Origin: Brevundimonas intermedia
GTDB lineage: Bacteria; Pseudomonadota; Alphaproteobacteria; Caulobacterales; Caulobacteraceae
Length of the DNA stretch: 64,000 bases
Direction: 5' to 3'
Assembly (NCBI RefSeq): GCF_004614235.1
Contig: NZ_SPVH01000002.1
Location: 124,001 to 188,000 of the forward strand
The translations under genes were made by a program, and so were the position numbers. The notes beneath the pieces were generated by a model that worked only from the letters and a program-made list of their open reading frames with translations, had not been told where the DNA came from and ran no database searches. The stretch's first letter is position 1. Each line of letters starts with the position of its first letter. Below, piece after piece: positions 9,587 through 16,753 of the stretch.

Positions 9587-10171
9587 TCAACCCTCCTTCG
9601 GAAACCGAAACGCGGCGACCAGCCGTCGCCGCCACCACACGCCCATCCAGCTCTCGACCACCGCCCGCCCCCAATAGGCGTGGATCATCCTCAGCTCCGG
9701 CCCGCCGATGTCGCTCAGGATGGCGCAATGCTTCACCGCCACCCCCGGCGACATCCGAAACAGCAGCACGTCCCCCGCCCGCATCTCATCGACCGCGACC
9801 GGCCTCAGCCACCGCCCCGCCGCCTCCAGCAGCGTCTCGCGCCCGCCCGTCTCGGCCCAGTCCGCCGAATAGGCCGGCAAGACCTCCGGCTCCTCGCCTG
9901 CCACCTCGCGCCACACCCCGCGCACCAGCCCCAGACAATCCGCGCCCACGCCCTTCACGCTGGCCTGATGCCGATAAGGCGTGCCGAGCCAGGTTCGAGC
10001 GGCAGCGACCGCACAGCCCTCTCCCTCCCCCCGCGGGGGAGGGTGGTCGAGCCGCAGGCGAGACCGGGTGGGGGCGGCCAGGCGACCCGCGCCCACTCTC
10101 CCTGCCGTCCCCACCCCGTCATCGCTACGCGCTAACGCCCCTCCCCCGCAGGGGGAGGGAGAGTTCTTCAT
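9587..10171 (-). CDS. GTA peptidoglycan peptidase (g14, NlpC/P60) with repeat-encoded N-terminus
   Basis: A 194-residue NlpC/P60-type cell-wall hydrolase, homologous to GTA g14, which cleaves peptidoglycan during DNA injection. The catalytic domain starts near residue 53 (WLGTPYRHQASVKGVGADCL, nucleophile Cys in GADCLGL) and has the catalytic His in KHCAIL. No ATG, GTG or TTG lies in frame just before the domain. The only good start is ATG 10171, preceded by GAGGGG and 11 bases after the g13 stop. The first 50 or so residues (MKNSPSPCGGG onward, rich in Pro, Gly and Arg) are encoded by a palindromic repeat. Whether this extension is tolerated is unknown. Confidence 0.85.
   Translation of the reverse strand: MKNSPSPCGGGALARSDDGVGTAGRVGAGRLAAPTRSRLRLDHPPPRGEGEGCAVAAARTWLGTPYRHQASVKGVGADCLGLVRGVWREVAGEEPEVLPAYSADWAETGGRETLLEAAGRWLRPVAVDEMRAGDVLLFRMSPGVAVKHCAILSDIGGPELRMIHAYWGRAVVESWMGVWWRRRLVAAFRFPKEG
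10017..10163. repeat. palindromic repeat, family A, inside the 5' end of g14
   Basis: Imperfect inverted repeat of about 150 bp with GC-rich ends (CTCCCTCCCCCCGCGGGGGA at the left, CTCCCCCGCAGGGGGAGGGA at the right). The interior carries GGTGG.CGAG..GCAGGCGAGACCGGGTGGGG and CGCTACGCG motifs. The copy at 37911-38072 shares these ends and internal motifs. Here the element is read in frame as part of g14. Confidence 0.8.
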
Positions 10172-10182
10172 CGCCCCGCCCC

Positions 10183-10830
10183 TCACCGCCGACTCCCGCC
10201 GTCGTTCCGCGCGCTTCCCGCCGGATAGGCCGTCAGGAAGTCGTCCCCCGGCACATCCGGGAACCCGCGAAAGTTCGCCCCATTGCCGAACGTCCCGACG
10301 CAGGTCTCCCACCGCTTGTCGCAGACCCGCCCCGCCGCCTCCGCGACCCCGCACCTCTGGTCCCCCAGCCGCGCATCGCACATCCGCCCATAGGTCCGCC
10401 CGACCACCCGCTCCAGCTTCGCCAGCGGCCCCTCCAATTCGGCAAGGAACACGCCCCCTTCCCGTCGAATCCGCGCCAGCGTCCCCGCCCACAACCGCAC
10501 CCTCAGATCCGGCCGCGCCCAATCCACCCGCCAAAGCTCGACCGTCGCGGCATCGAACAGACCCGCCGCCACATCCGCTTCGCTGATGGCCTCGTCATCC
10601 AGCGCCCCCGCCGCCGAGACCGATCCCGCCGCCAGCCCCACGGCGCTCTCGCCCGCCCCCGCCGTCCAGCCGCTCGCGGCCCGACACACGACCCCGTCCA
10701 CCACCAGGTTCCGGTCATGATCGGTGAACCCCATCACCGTCCCGTCCGCCCGCTCCAGCCGCCAAACATGACACAGCGTCGTCGCCCCGCTCTCGATACG
10801 GGCGGCCATTTCTTCCGGTATGTCCCGCAT
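10183..10830 (-). CDS. GTA baseplate hub protein (g13, DUF2163)
   Basis: A 215-residue homologue of GTA g13, the baseplate hub between distal tail protein and megatron. The N-terminal DUF2163 part opens MRDIPEEMAARIESGATTLC. The C-terminal part carries the conserved cysteines CDARLGDQRCGV and CDKRWETCVGTFGNGANF. In the Rhodobacter GTA structure the corresponding cysteines are reported to hold an iron-sulfur cluster; that detail is recalled from the literature, not seen here. The start follows the g12 region (g12 stops at 10834, 3 bases downstream of this ATG in plus coordinates), typical of tight coupling. Confidence 0.9.
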   Translation of the reverse strand: MRDIPEEMAARIESGATTLCHVWRLERADGTVMGFTDHDRNLVVDGVVCRAASGWTAGAGESAVGLAAGSVSAAGALDDEAISEADVAAGLFDAATVELWRVDWARPDLRVRLWAGTLARIRREGGVFLAELEGPLAKLERVVGRTYGRMCDARLGDQRCGVAEAAGRVCDKRWETCVGTFGNGANFRGFPDVPGDDFLTAYPAGSARNDGGSRR

Positions 10831-10833
10831 GGT

Positions 10834-11448
10834 TCAGACCCGAACCTCGATGAGCGGCACCGCCGCCATCCGTCCGGCCTCGAAGCTCTCCAGCGTCGTC
10901 TCGATCCGGTCCGAGTCGAACCGCACCGGCGTGTCGAACTGAAAGCCAGCCGTCACCACCACGCCCGCCCCCGGCGCGCTGGCCAGCGTCACCGCCCCCG
11001 TCGTCTCATCCACCGTGAAATCCGCGACCTCGACGCCCCCGACCGCCACTCGCACCGACCCCTCGACCGGCTTGCTGACAGGCCGCTCCACATCGCCGTA
11101 TCGCTTCACCAGATCGAACGTGGTCCGCGCCCCATCCCCCACGCCCAGCACCTGATCCTCCGCCGAGATCACCCCGCCCGGCGCGCACGACTTGAAGTCG
11201 GCGAAGTCCTTGAACCGGAACCCGTACAGGCGCCCCCGCCGCGCCTCGAAGAAGGCGACCAGCTCGGCCATGTCGTCCAGCGATCTCAGGTTGGCCCCAA
11301 TCAGATACCGCCTGCGACCCAGCGCCCAGGGCGTCGACCGCCGCTCGAACCCCGAAGCCAGGGTCGTGATCTCGGTCCGACGCTCCACCCCGCCGGTCGA
11401 GCCGAACGCCAGCCGCGCGGGCAGGCGCACCTCATGAAAGGCGCCCAT
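10834..11448 (-). CDS. GTA distal tail protein (g12, DUF2460/TIGR02217)
   Basis: A 204-residue tail protein of the DUF2460 family. In the GTA particle it forms the ring joining tail tube to baseplate. Family signatures are the opening FHEVRLPARLAFGSTGG, RRRYLIGANLRSLDDM and RLYGFRFKDFADFKSC. The start ATG 11448 is chosen because AGGAG lies 8 bases upstream; the longer frame start at 11469 has no support. It is the first GTA gene after the two inserted plus-strand DUF805 genes, so it needs either readthrough transcription past them or its own promoter. Confidence 0.9.
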   Translation of the reverse strand: MGAFHEVRLPARLAFGSTGGVERRTEITTLASGFERRSTPWALGRRRYLIGANLRSLDDMAELVAFFEARRGRLYGFRFKDFADFKSCAPGGVISAEDQVLGVGDGARTTFDLVKRYGDVERPVSKPVEGSVRVAVGGVEVADFTVDETTGAVTLASAPGAGVVVTAGFQFDTPVRFDSDRIETTLESFEAGRMAAVPLIEVRV

Positions 11449-11534
11449 GATCACTCTCCTGTTGTGCAAAGCCGCGCGCCCGGTCCAAACCCTTGGCGGC
11501 GGCGCTTCGGCCGCGCCTTTTCAGGTCCACGGCA

Positions 11535-12164
11535 TTGCGCGGCGAAATTCTCAGCTACGATCCCATGACCGGCGACGGCCTGATCAGCGGCGACGATCTT
11601 CAGCGTTACGCCTTCACCTCGACCACTGCCGGTCTCGAACCGGGCCGCCGCGTCGATTTCGTCGTTCAGGACGACCGCGCGCTCAGCCTGATGGTGCTGC
11701 GCGACAGCCCCTTGCCGCCTGCCGTCTACGCGCCGGAACCCGACCTCGGGCTGTGGGGCTATTTCGTCCGCTGCGTCACCGACCGATACGTCGACGGCAT
11801 GGGCCGGGCCCGGCGCAAGGAATACTGGTCGTTCGCCCTGTTCCAGTTCCTGATCCTGATGCTCGCCTTCATGCCGATCATCGGCCTGGCCATCGCCGAC
11901 GCCGAGATGGGCTATGACATGGAGGCCTGGGGCGTCGCCTGGATCTGCATCGTCGCCCTGATCTATTTCGCTCTCATGATTCCCTATGTCGCCGTCGCCA
12001 TCCGCCGCTTTCACGATGTCGGCCTCAGCGGCTGGCTGATCCTGATCGGCCTCGTGCCCTACGTCGGCGGCCTGTTCGTGTTCATCGTCAGCCTGTTGCC
12101 CTCGCAGCTGGGCGTGAACATCCACGGCGCGCCCCCCAAGGGCCTGGGCCAAATCGCGACTTGA
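11535..12164 (+). CDS. cold-shock-like domain fused to DUF805 membrane domain (copy 1)
   Basis: A 209-residue protein. Residues 1-60 (LRGEILSYDPMTGDGLISGD, then YAFTS and GRRVDFVV) resemble a cold-shock/OB domain. The rest is a DUF805 integral membrane domain with an amphipathic lead (GRARRKEYWSFALF), several membrane spans and the conserved loop RRFHDVGLSGW. The start is uncertain: TTG 11535 is used by analogy with the GTG start of the next gene, which begins with the same RGEILSYD. An upstream TTG at 11493 is possible. It lies divergently from g12 and interrupts the GTA operon. Function unknown; coupling nucleic-acid binding to a membrane anchor is inference. Confidence 0.75.
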   Translation: MRGEILSYDPMTGDGLISGDDLQRYAFTSTTAGLEPGRRVDFVVQDDRALSLMVLRDSPLPPAVYAPEPDLGLWGYFVRCVTDRYVDGMGRARRKEYWSFALFQFLILMLAFMPIIGLAIADAEMGYDMEAWGVAWICIVALIYFALMIPYVAVAIRRFHDVGLSGWLILIGLVPYVGGLFVFIVSLLPSQLGVNIHGAPPKGLGQIAT

Positions 12165-12276
12165 GAGAAATTCTCAGGAACCGTTCGCCAAGCTTGACCT
12201 TTCAGTCTTGTCCGGCGCACGTCGTCCGGCGAAGTTCGCAAACTGCCGCTCGGCGGCGACAACCCAGGAGACTTCC

Positions 12277-12996
12277 GTGCGCGGTGAAATTCTCAGCTAC
12301 GACGCCACGACCGGCGCCGGCCTGATCAGCGGCGACGACGGCGCCCGTTACGACTTCACCTCGGCCGCGCTTCAGTCGCCGGCCTTGCCCGCCGCCGGCG
12401 TCCGCGTGGACTTCGTGCCTGAAGGCGCCGTCGCCACCCAGATCCTGATCCTCGCCGGCGCTGCGACCACCACCGGCGTCGCCGGCGGTTACGCCGCTTC
12501 GGCCTCCTCAGCCGCCGTCGGCGCGCCCGGTTCGGGCTTCGACTTCCAGTCCGCCATGCTGTCCTTCAATGGACGCCTGCGCCGCTCGCACTTCTGGATC
12601 GGCTTCTTGATCATCTTCGGCGCCAGTTTGGTGCTGGGCTGGATTCCCTTCTTGGGCGGGCTGATCTCTCTGGCTCTGATCTGGCCCAACCTCGCCATTT
12701 CGGTGAAGCGTCTGCACGACATGGGCAAGAGCGGCTGGCTGGTCGCCATCCCCTGGGCGATCTCCACGATACTGGTCATCACCGGCTTCGTGATGATGTT
12801 CGCCGGCATCGCCGCCAGCGGCATGGATGAGAGCTACTACGAGGATAACCCGATGGCCGCGCTGTCCATCATGGGTCCGGCCTTCGGCGCCTTCACCATC
12901 GCCACACTCGTCAACCTGGCCTTCCTGCTTTGGATCGGCATCACGGATAGCCAGAAGGGTGAAAATCGCTTCGGCCCGAACCCCAAGGGCGAATGA
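12277..12996 (+). CDS. cold-shock-like domain fused to DUF805 membrane domain (copy 2)
   Basis: A 239-residue paralogue of the preceding gene. It starts at GTG 12277 with AGGAG 7 bases upstream. The N-terminal cold-shock-like part (RGEILSYDATTGAGLISGDD, YDFTSAAL, GVRVDFVPEG) is followed by an Ala/Gly-rich linker and a DUF805 domain (FNGRLRRSHFWIGF, SVKRLHDMGKSGW, several membrane spans). Sequence and order show a tandem duplication with divergence. It ends just before a palindromic repeat shared with the convergent g11. A membrane-associated stress or envelope role is possible but not shown. Confidence 0.78.
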   Translation: MRGEILSYDATTGAGLISGDDGARYDFTSAALQSPALPAAGVRVDFVPEGAVATQILILAGAATTTGVAGGYAASASSAAVGAPGSGFDFQSAMLSFNGRLRRSHFWIGFLIIFGASLVLGWIPFLGGLISLALIWPNLAISVKRLHDMGKSGWLVAIPWAISTILVITGFVMMFAGIAASGMDESYYEDNPMAALSIMGPAFGAFTIATLVNLAFLLWIGITDSQKGENRFGPNPKGE

Positions 12997-13006
12997 TCCA
13001 GCGAGG

Positions 13007-13092
13007 GTGAATCGTGACGGGTGAAGGGTGAGTGGAGGCGACGCATCGCCGCTCTGCTCGCCGTCGCTCACGATTCACCCGTCACGCCTCAC
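13007..13092. repeat. palindromic repeat, family E (GTGA-rich), at the end of g11
   Basis: Arms of about 26 bases: GTGAATCGTGACGGGTGAAG at the left, with its near-complement CACGATTCACCCGTCACGCC at the right, around a roughly 34-base centre. The outer right end supplies the TGA stop of g11 (13091-13089). Three more copies of this family lie at other GTA gene ends. Confidence 0.8.
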
Positions 13093-13616
13093 ATCCGCCG
13101 CGCGCCCAGACTGACGGCCCTCGCCATCATCTGGGCGATCTGAGCCTCGGACCTCAGCAGGCCCGGCGCGCCCCCGTCCACCGCCACATTGACCGTCACC
13201 CCGCCGCCGCCGGAAACCGGCCCGATCTCGCCGCCCGCCGCCGGCCGGAACACCTCCGGCCCGCGTTCTCCGACCAGATAGGCCCCGCCGCCCAGCACCG
13301 GCCCGCCGTCCGCCCGCGCCCCGCCGAAGCTGGACATCGCCGCCTGGATCGCGCCGCTCAGCCCTCCGCCGTTAGAGCCCGCCGCCGCATTGACCGCGTT
13401 CAGCACCGCCCGCGCCAGTTCGGCCAGCGACACCTCCCCGTCCGCCGCCGCCCGCGCCAGCGACCGCGTCAGGCTGTCGCCCGCACGCCCGAACGCCTCC
13501 TCGATGGCGTCAGCCGCGTCCTGCGCCGGCGCCTTCAGCGCCTCCAGCGCCGCCCCGGCCTCCGCTGCTCTCAACGCGACCTGATCGATCCCGCCCGGCC
13601 CAAACTCATCCGCCAT
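13089..13616 (-). CDS. GTA tail tape-measure protein (g11)
   Basis: A 175-residue short tape-measure homologue of GTA g11, which sets tail length and later exits with the DNA. It has an Ala-rich helical N-terminal half (VALRAAEAGAALEALKAPAQ) and a C-terminal Gly-rich segment with the typical ADGGPVLGGGAYLVGERGPE motif found in tape-measure proteins. It is somewhat shorter than the Rhodobacter protein (about 220 residues). Its start overlaps the end of g10.1 by 11 bases, and its stop is provided by a palindromic repeat. Confidence 0.85.
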   Translation of the reverse strand: MADEFGPGGIDQVALRAAEAGAALEALKAPAQDAADAIEEAFGRAGDSLTRSLARAAADGEVSLAELARAVLNAVNAAAGSNGGGLSGAIQAAMSSFGGARADGGPVLGGGAYLVGERGPEVFRPAAGGEIGPVSGGGGVTVNVAVDGGAPGLLRSEAQIAQMMARAVSLGARRM

Positions 13617-13782
13617 CCGGCCAACCCTCCATCAATCGCGCCAGCCCCTCGCGCCCGAGCGGCGCCGTGCCGCGCGGCGTTTGCGTCAACATCCGCCACT
13701 CCTTCAGCGACAGCCGCCAGAACGCCTCCGGCGCCACGCCCATCGCGGCCGCCAGCCTCAGCATCTCGCCCCAGGGCGTCAC
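13606..13782 (-). CDS. GTA tail assembly chaperone, small (g10.1)
   Basis: A 58-residue protein beginning VTPWGEMLRLAAAMGVAPEA, with FWRLSLKEWRMLT and ending LMEGWPDGG. The FW.LS..EW pattern is that of the phage tail assembly chaperone encoded just before the tape measure in GTAs. The GTG start overlaps the TGA of the preceding gene (GTGA) and the stop lies inside the g11 start region, both signs of translational coupling. Confidence 0.85.
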   Translation of the reverse strand: MTPWGEMLRLAAAMGVAPEAFWRLSLKEWRMLTQTPRGTAPLGREGLARLMEGWPDGG

Positions 13783-14234
13783 CTTGCAGCCGCCGCAAAC
13801 GCCTGCGCCACCGCGACCGCCGCCTCGCGCGGATCGACCGCCGCCACGTCCGGCTCAGTCTCCCCGCCCCCGCGCAACACCGCCGCCAGCACCACCATCA
13901 GATCCCTCGCCGACAGCGCCTTCATCCGCTCCGCCACCGCCGCCAGCCCATCGACGCCCAGCCGCCACCGCTTCGCCGCCTGATCGAAGAAGGCCTCGCG
14001 CACCAGCGCATCCGACGCCGCATCGCGAAAGATGCCCTGCCCCGACACCGCCGCCGACTTGACCCCCGCCCCCGCCAGCAGCTCGCGCCACCGCCCGGCG
14101 CTGTCGCCGTCGGTCGCATCCACCGTCTTCGCGTTCAGCGAGATCGTCCGCGCCCTCAACCCCGCCACCGTCGTGAACACGCCCGGCGCGCCCTCGATCT
14201 TCAGCAGCATGTCCTTGCCGGCCTGTGCCGTCAT
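13779..14234 (-). CDS. fused remnant of GTA major tail protein (g9) and g10
   Basis: A 151-residue protein. Residues 1-90 (MTAQAGKDMLLKIEG, TVAGLRARTISLNAKTVD, WRELLAGAGVKSAAVSG, FFDQA) are the N-terminal two thirds of the GTA tail-tube protein g9. From about residue 92 (GVDGLAAVAERMKALSARDL, then VLAAVLRGGGE) it becomes the C-terminal half of g10, the other tail assembly chaperone. The roughly 45 C-terminal residues of g9 and the N-terminus of g10 are missing, which indicates an in-frame deletion of several hundred bases. A complete tail tube could not be made from this gene. Start ATG 14234 has GGGAG upstream. It overlaps g10.1 by GTGA. Confidence 0.8.
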   Translation of the reverse strand: MTAQAGKDMLLKIEGAPGVFTTVAGLRARTISLNAKTVDATDGDSAGRWRELLAGAGVKSAAVSGQGIFRDAASDALVREAFFDQAAKRWRLGVDGLAAVAERMKALSARDLMVVLAAVLRGGGETEPDVAAVDPREAAVAVAQAFAAAAR

Positions 14235-14253
14235 CTCTGTCTCTCCCTCTGGT

Positions 14254-14332
14254 CGTGAATCGTGAGTCGTGACGCGTGATCGCGTGCCGGCCGGCGTCGT
14301 CGTCACTCACGACTCACGGGTCACCACTCACG
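14254..14332. repeat. palindromic repeat, family E, at the end of g8
   Basis: Left arm CGTGAATCGTGAGTCGTGAC and right arm CACTCACGACTCACGGGTCA surround a short centre (CCGGCCGG). It fills the gap between g8 and the g9/g10 fusion and encodes the last residues (VSGDP) and TGA stop of g8. Confidence 0.8.
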
Positions 14333-14739
14333 TCTTCCGTCACCGCCCTCAGCCGCACTACCGCATAGGTCCGCCGCCCGTCACCCGCCCGAAACACATC
14401 CGCGAACGTCGCCCTCAGCGTCGCCGTCCTCACACCGTCGGCCTCCAGCACCGCCTCGTGCAGACACGCCCGCACCGCCGCCGCCACCGCCTTGGCCTCC
14501 TCCGATCCTGCGAACCGCGACACGCCCGTCAGCGTCAGCCTCTGCTCGACCCCGCCCCCGTCCGCCGCCACCGGCCGGCTCTCGCACCGCCCGATCACCA
14601 GGTGCGGAAACGCGGCCTCATCCGGCGACCCGATAGCGGCGAAATCGAACACCCGCCCGCCCAGCAGGGCCGCGACCGCCGCATCGCCCTTCAGCGCCAC
14701 CAGCACCGCCTTCTGCAGCGCGCTTTCATGATCCTTCAT
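14314..14739 (-). CDS. GTA tail terminator (g8, DUF3168)
   Basis: A 141-residue DUF3168 protein, homologue of GTA g8, which caps the head-proximal end of the tail tube. Typical features are the opening ESALQKAVLVALKGDAAVAA, then VFD, PHLVIGRCESRPV, the strand LTLTGVSRFAG and DVFRAGDGRRTYAVVRLRAV. Start ATG 14739 overlaps the stop of g7 (ATGA). The last five residues and the stop derive from a palindromic repeat, so the original C-terminus may be altered. Confidence 0.88.
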   Translation of the reverse strand: MKDHESALQKAVLVALKGDAAVAALLGGRVFDFAAIGSPDEAAFPHLVIGRCESRPVAADGGGVEQRLTLTGVSRFAGSEEAKAVAAAVRACLHEAVLEADGVRTATLRATFADVFRAGDGRRTYAVVRLRAVTEDVSGDP

Positions 14740-15032
14740 CGCACCCGCTCCAGATCCAGCGTCACCCGCCCCGGACGCCCGCTGTCCATCGCCACGATCC
14801 GCCAGTCCGCCCCGCCGAACCGCAGCACCCGCCCGACCGCCAGCCTCGGATCCGCCCGCGCCTCCGCGCCCATCGTCTCGACCGCCCGTCTCTGATCGCC
14901 CTCGCCGCGTTCGGTCCGCCTGCGCGCCCCGCACTTCAGCCAGGCCGACCCCACCGCCTCGAACGTCACGCTGCTCCCGCCATACGGCGTCTCGGCCTCC
15001 ACCGGCTGAAACAGCCCCGCGAGAACTCTCAC
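14736..15032 (-). CDS. GTA head-tail stopper / adaptor (g7)
   Basis: A 98-residue phage head-tail joining protein, positional and sequence homologue of GTA g7. It contains LAGLFQPVEAETPYGGSSVT, the central ADPRLAVGRVLRFGGADWRI and the ending GRPGRVTLDLERVR. GTG start at 15032 overlaps the TGA of g6 (GTGA), and its own stop overlaps the ATG of g8 (ATGA). The run g6-g7-g8 is therefore translationally coupled. Confidence 0.85.
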   Translation of the reverse strand: MRVLAGLFQPVEAETPYGGSSVTFEAVGSAWLKCGARRRTERGEGDQRRAVETMGAEARADPRLAVGRVLRFGGADWRIVAMDSGRPGRVTLDLERVR

Positions 15033-15292
15033 AACCGCACCACGCGATAGGGCGCGATCCAGCCCTCGACCGGCTCCACCGCCACCGGCTCCCCCCGTTC
15101 ATAAGCCCGCAGCACCAGCATCAGGATCGCCAGCCGCAACGGCGCCGGCGAGGTGGATGTCAGGCCCAGCCCCACATCCCCCTCGACCTTCGCCTGCGCC
15201 GCCTCGATCAAGGTCTGGATCAGCCCGTCCTCGGCCTCATGCTCGACCCTCAGAAACAGCTTCGCCTCCGCCACCGTCACCGGCTGCGCCAT
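15029..15292 (-). CDS. GTA head-tail connector (g6)
   Basis: An 87-residue phage connector-complex protein of the gp6-like family (AEAKLFLRVEHEAEDGLIQT, LIEAAQAKVEGDVG, ILMLVLRAYERGEP). The start is placed at ATG 15292 because GGAG lies 7 bases upstream of it, whereas the in-frame ATG four codons earlier has its nearest purine-rich site 15 bases away. It follows the capsid gene after a gap filled by a palindromic repeat. Confidence 0.85.
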   Translation of the reverse strand: MAQPVTVAEAKLFLRVEHEAEDGLIQTLIEAAQAKVEGDVGLGLTSTSPAPLRLAILMLVLRAYERGEPVAVEPVEGWIAPYRVVRL

Positions 15293-15318
15293 GGCAATCT
15301 CCATTGTCAGAAATCACG

Positions 15319-15468
15319 TCTCCTCCCCATGCAATGGGGAGGGGGACCACGAAGTGGTGGAGGGGCTCTTGAAGTCCCACAGGCGTCTGTGAGGCGTCGA
15401 AGAGCCCCTCCGTCACGGCGCAAAGACGCGCCGCGCCACCTCCCCGTCGCTGCGCGACAGGGAGGAGA
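15319..15468. repeat. palindromic repeat, family C, between capsid and g6
   Basis: About 150 bp with ends TCTCCTCCCC and GGGAGGAGA in inverted orientation, and internal pairs such as GAGGGGCTCTTGAAG with GAAGAGCCCCTC. It occupies nearly the whole gap between the g5 stop (15482) and the g6 start (15292). A strong hairpin here could reduce transcription or protect the abundant capsid message. Confidence 0.75.
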
Positions 15469-15481
15469 CGATCAGCTCACA

Positions 15482-16708
15482 TCAGCTAACGCTGAACTTC
15501 ATCACCTTGATCGCATCGAAGTTCTGCACCCCACCGCCAACCCGCTTGGTCGTGTAGAACAGCACATAGGGCTTGGCCGAATAGGGATCGCGCAACACCC
15601 GCACCCCCGCCCGATCCACGATCAGATACCCCCGCTGAAAGTCGCCGAACGCGATCGACAGACTGTTCGCCGCCACATCCGGCATGGTCTCGATCTCGGT
15701 GACCGGATAGCCCAGCAGCGACGCCGTCTCGCCCAGCCGCGTCGCCGGCTGCCAGATATAGTTGCCGTCCGCATCCTTGAACTTGCGCACGGCCGAGACC
15801 GTCTTGCGGTTCATCACGAAGCGCCCGTTCGGCCGGTACTGGGCCTTGGGCGCATAGACCAGGTCGATCAGCCGGTCCGCCGGACTGGTCGGGGCGAACC
15901 CGCCCGCCGCGCCCGACGCGACATAGCCGATCTGACCCCAGCCCTGGCCCGCATCCGCAACGGTGGGATAGGTCAGGAAACCCTTGGGCTTGTTCACCCC
16001 GTCGCCGCCTACGAAGGCCTGGGTCTCCTGCGCCGCAAAGGCGTCCTCGACCTCGGCCGCCAGCCATTCGTCCAGATCGACCATGGCGTCGTCCAGCAAC
16101 GCCTGGGTCGCCGCCGGATTGGCGTACAGATCGGCCGACGGGAACTCCAGCAGGGCCAAGGTCGCCGGGTCCGTCTCCGGCCGCGCCGCCGTCTCCGCCA
16201 CCCAGCCGCAAGCCACCCCGGCCGTCGACACCGGCTTTCTGAACACGCCCGCCGCCACCGTGCGCACCGTGGCGATCTCGCGCATCGGAGAGGCCGCCAT
16301 CAGCCGACGCTCGATGGCCCGCTCGGTCTCATACGGCACGACATAGCCGCCCGAAGTCGCCCCGCCCGACAGCCCCGCCTTGACCTCCAGCGCGCCCGAC
16401 TGACCGGTCTTCAGATAGCCGTCCCACGCCGCCTTCGCCTCCGGCGCAGACGCTGGCTCCACGGGCTCGCCCCCGATAACCGGACGCCGGCTCTGGCTCA
16501 TCACCCGATCCAGTCGTGCCTGAGCCGCCGCCACCGCCTGATCGATCCGCGCCACCTTCTCCTCCAGCAGCACATCGGCCGCCGCCTTCTTCTCGATCTC
16601 GCCCAGGCGGGCGTCGTTCGCCCCTTTGAACGCCTCGAACGCCGCCATCATCTCATGCACGACAGCGCGCGCCTCGGGAGTGCCCGAAGCCTGTTTGGTC
16701 TCTTTCAT
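15482..16708 (-). CDS. GTA major capsid protein (g5, HK97 fold)
   Basis: A 408-residue HK97-type capsid protein. The N-terminal scaffold-like coiled coil (about residues 15-75) is followed by a Pro-rich cleavage zone near residues 80-110 and the capsid core (SGGYVVPYETERAIERRL, DLYANPAATQALLDD, FVMNRKTVSAVRKFKDADG, GYPVTEIETMPDV). In GTAs the prohead protease g4 removes the N-terminal part. Start ATG 16708 has CGGAG upstream. No break is visible. Two plus-strand genes separate it from g4. Confidence 0.93.
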   Translation of the reverse strand: MKETKQASGTPEARAVVHEMMAAFEAFKGANDARLGEIEKKAAADVLLEEKVARIDQAVAAAQARLDRVMSQSRRPVIGGEPVEPASAPEAKAAWDGYLKTGQSGALEVKAGLSGGATSGGYVVPYETERAIERRLMAASPMREIATVRTVAAGVFRKPVSTAGVACGWVAETAARPETDPATLALLEFPSADLYANPAATQALLDDAMVDLDEWLAAEVEDAFAAQETQAFVGGDGVNKPKGFLTYPTVADAGQGWGQIGYVASGAAGGFAPTSPADRLIDLVYAPKAQYRPNGRFVMNRKTVSAVRKFKDADGNYIWQPATRLGETASLLGYPVTEIETMPDVAANSLSIAFGDFQRGYLIVDRAGVRVLRDPYSAKPYVLFYTTKRVGGGVQNFDAIKVMKFSVS

Positions 16709-16753
16709 GGTGTCTCCGGTTGAAGAACCGCCTGTTGCGGTTAGGGTCGAGGC

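Noticed and set aside
8899..11568. 889-codon plus-strand frame opposite GTA g12-g15
   Set aside because: It is a Pro/Arg-rich antisense shadow spanning several real genes and their junctions.
13571..13798. 75-codon minus-strand frame between g11 and the g9/g10 fusion
   Set aside because: It is in the wrong frame; the g10.1 frame at 13606-13782 has the conserved FW..LS..EW pattern and coupled overlaps.
15239..16723. 494-codon plus-strand frame opposite the capsid gene
   Set aside because: It is an antisense shadow; the HK97 capsid motifs are clear on the other strand.
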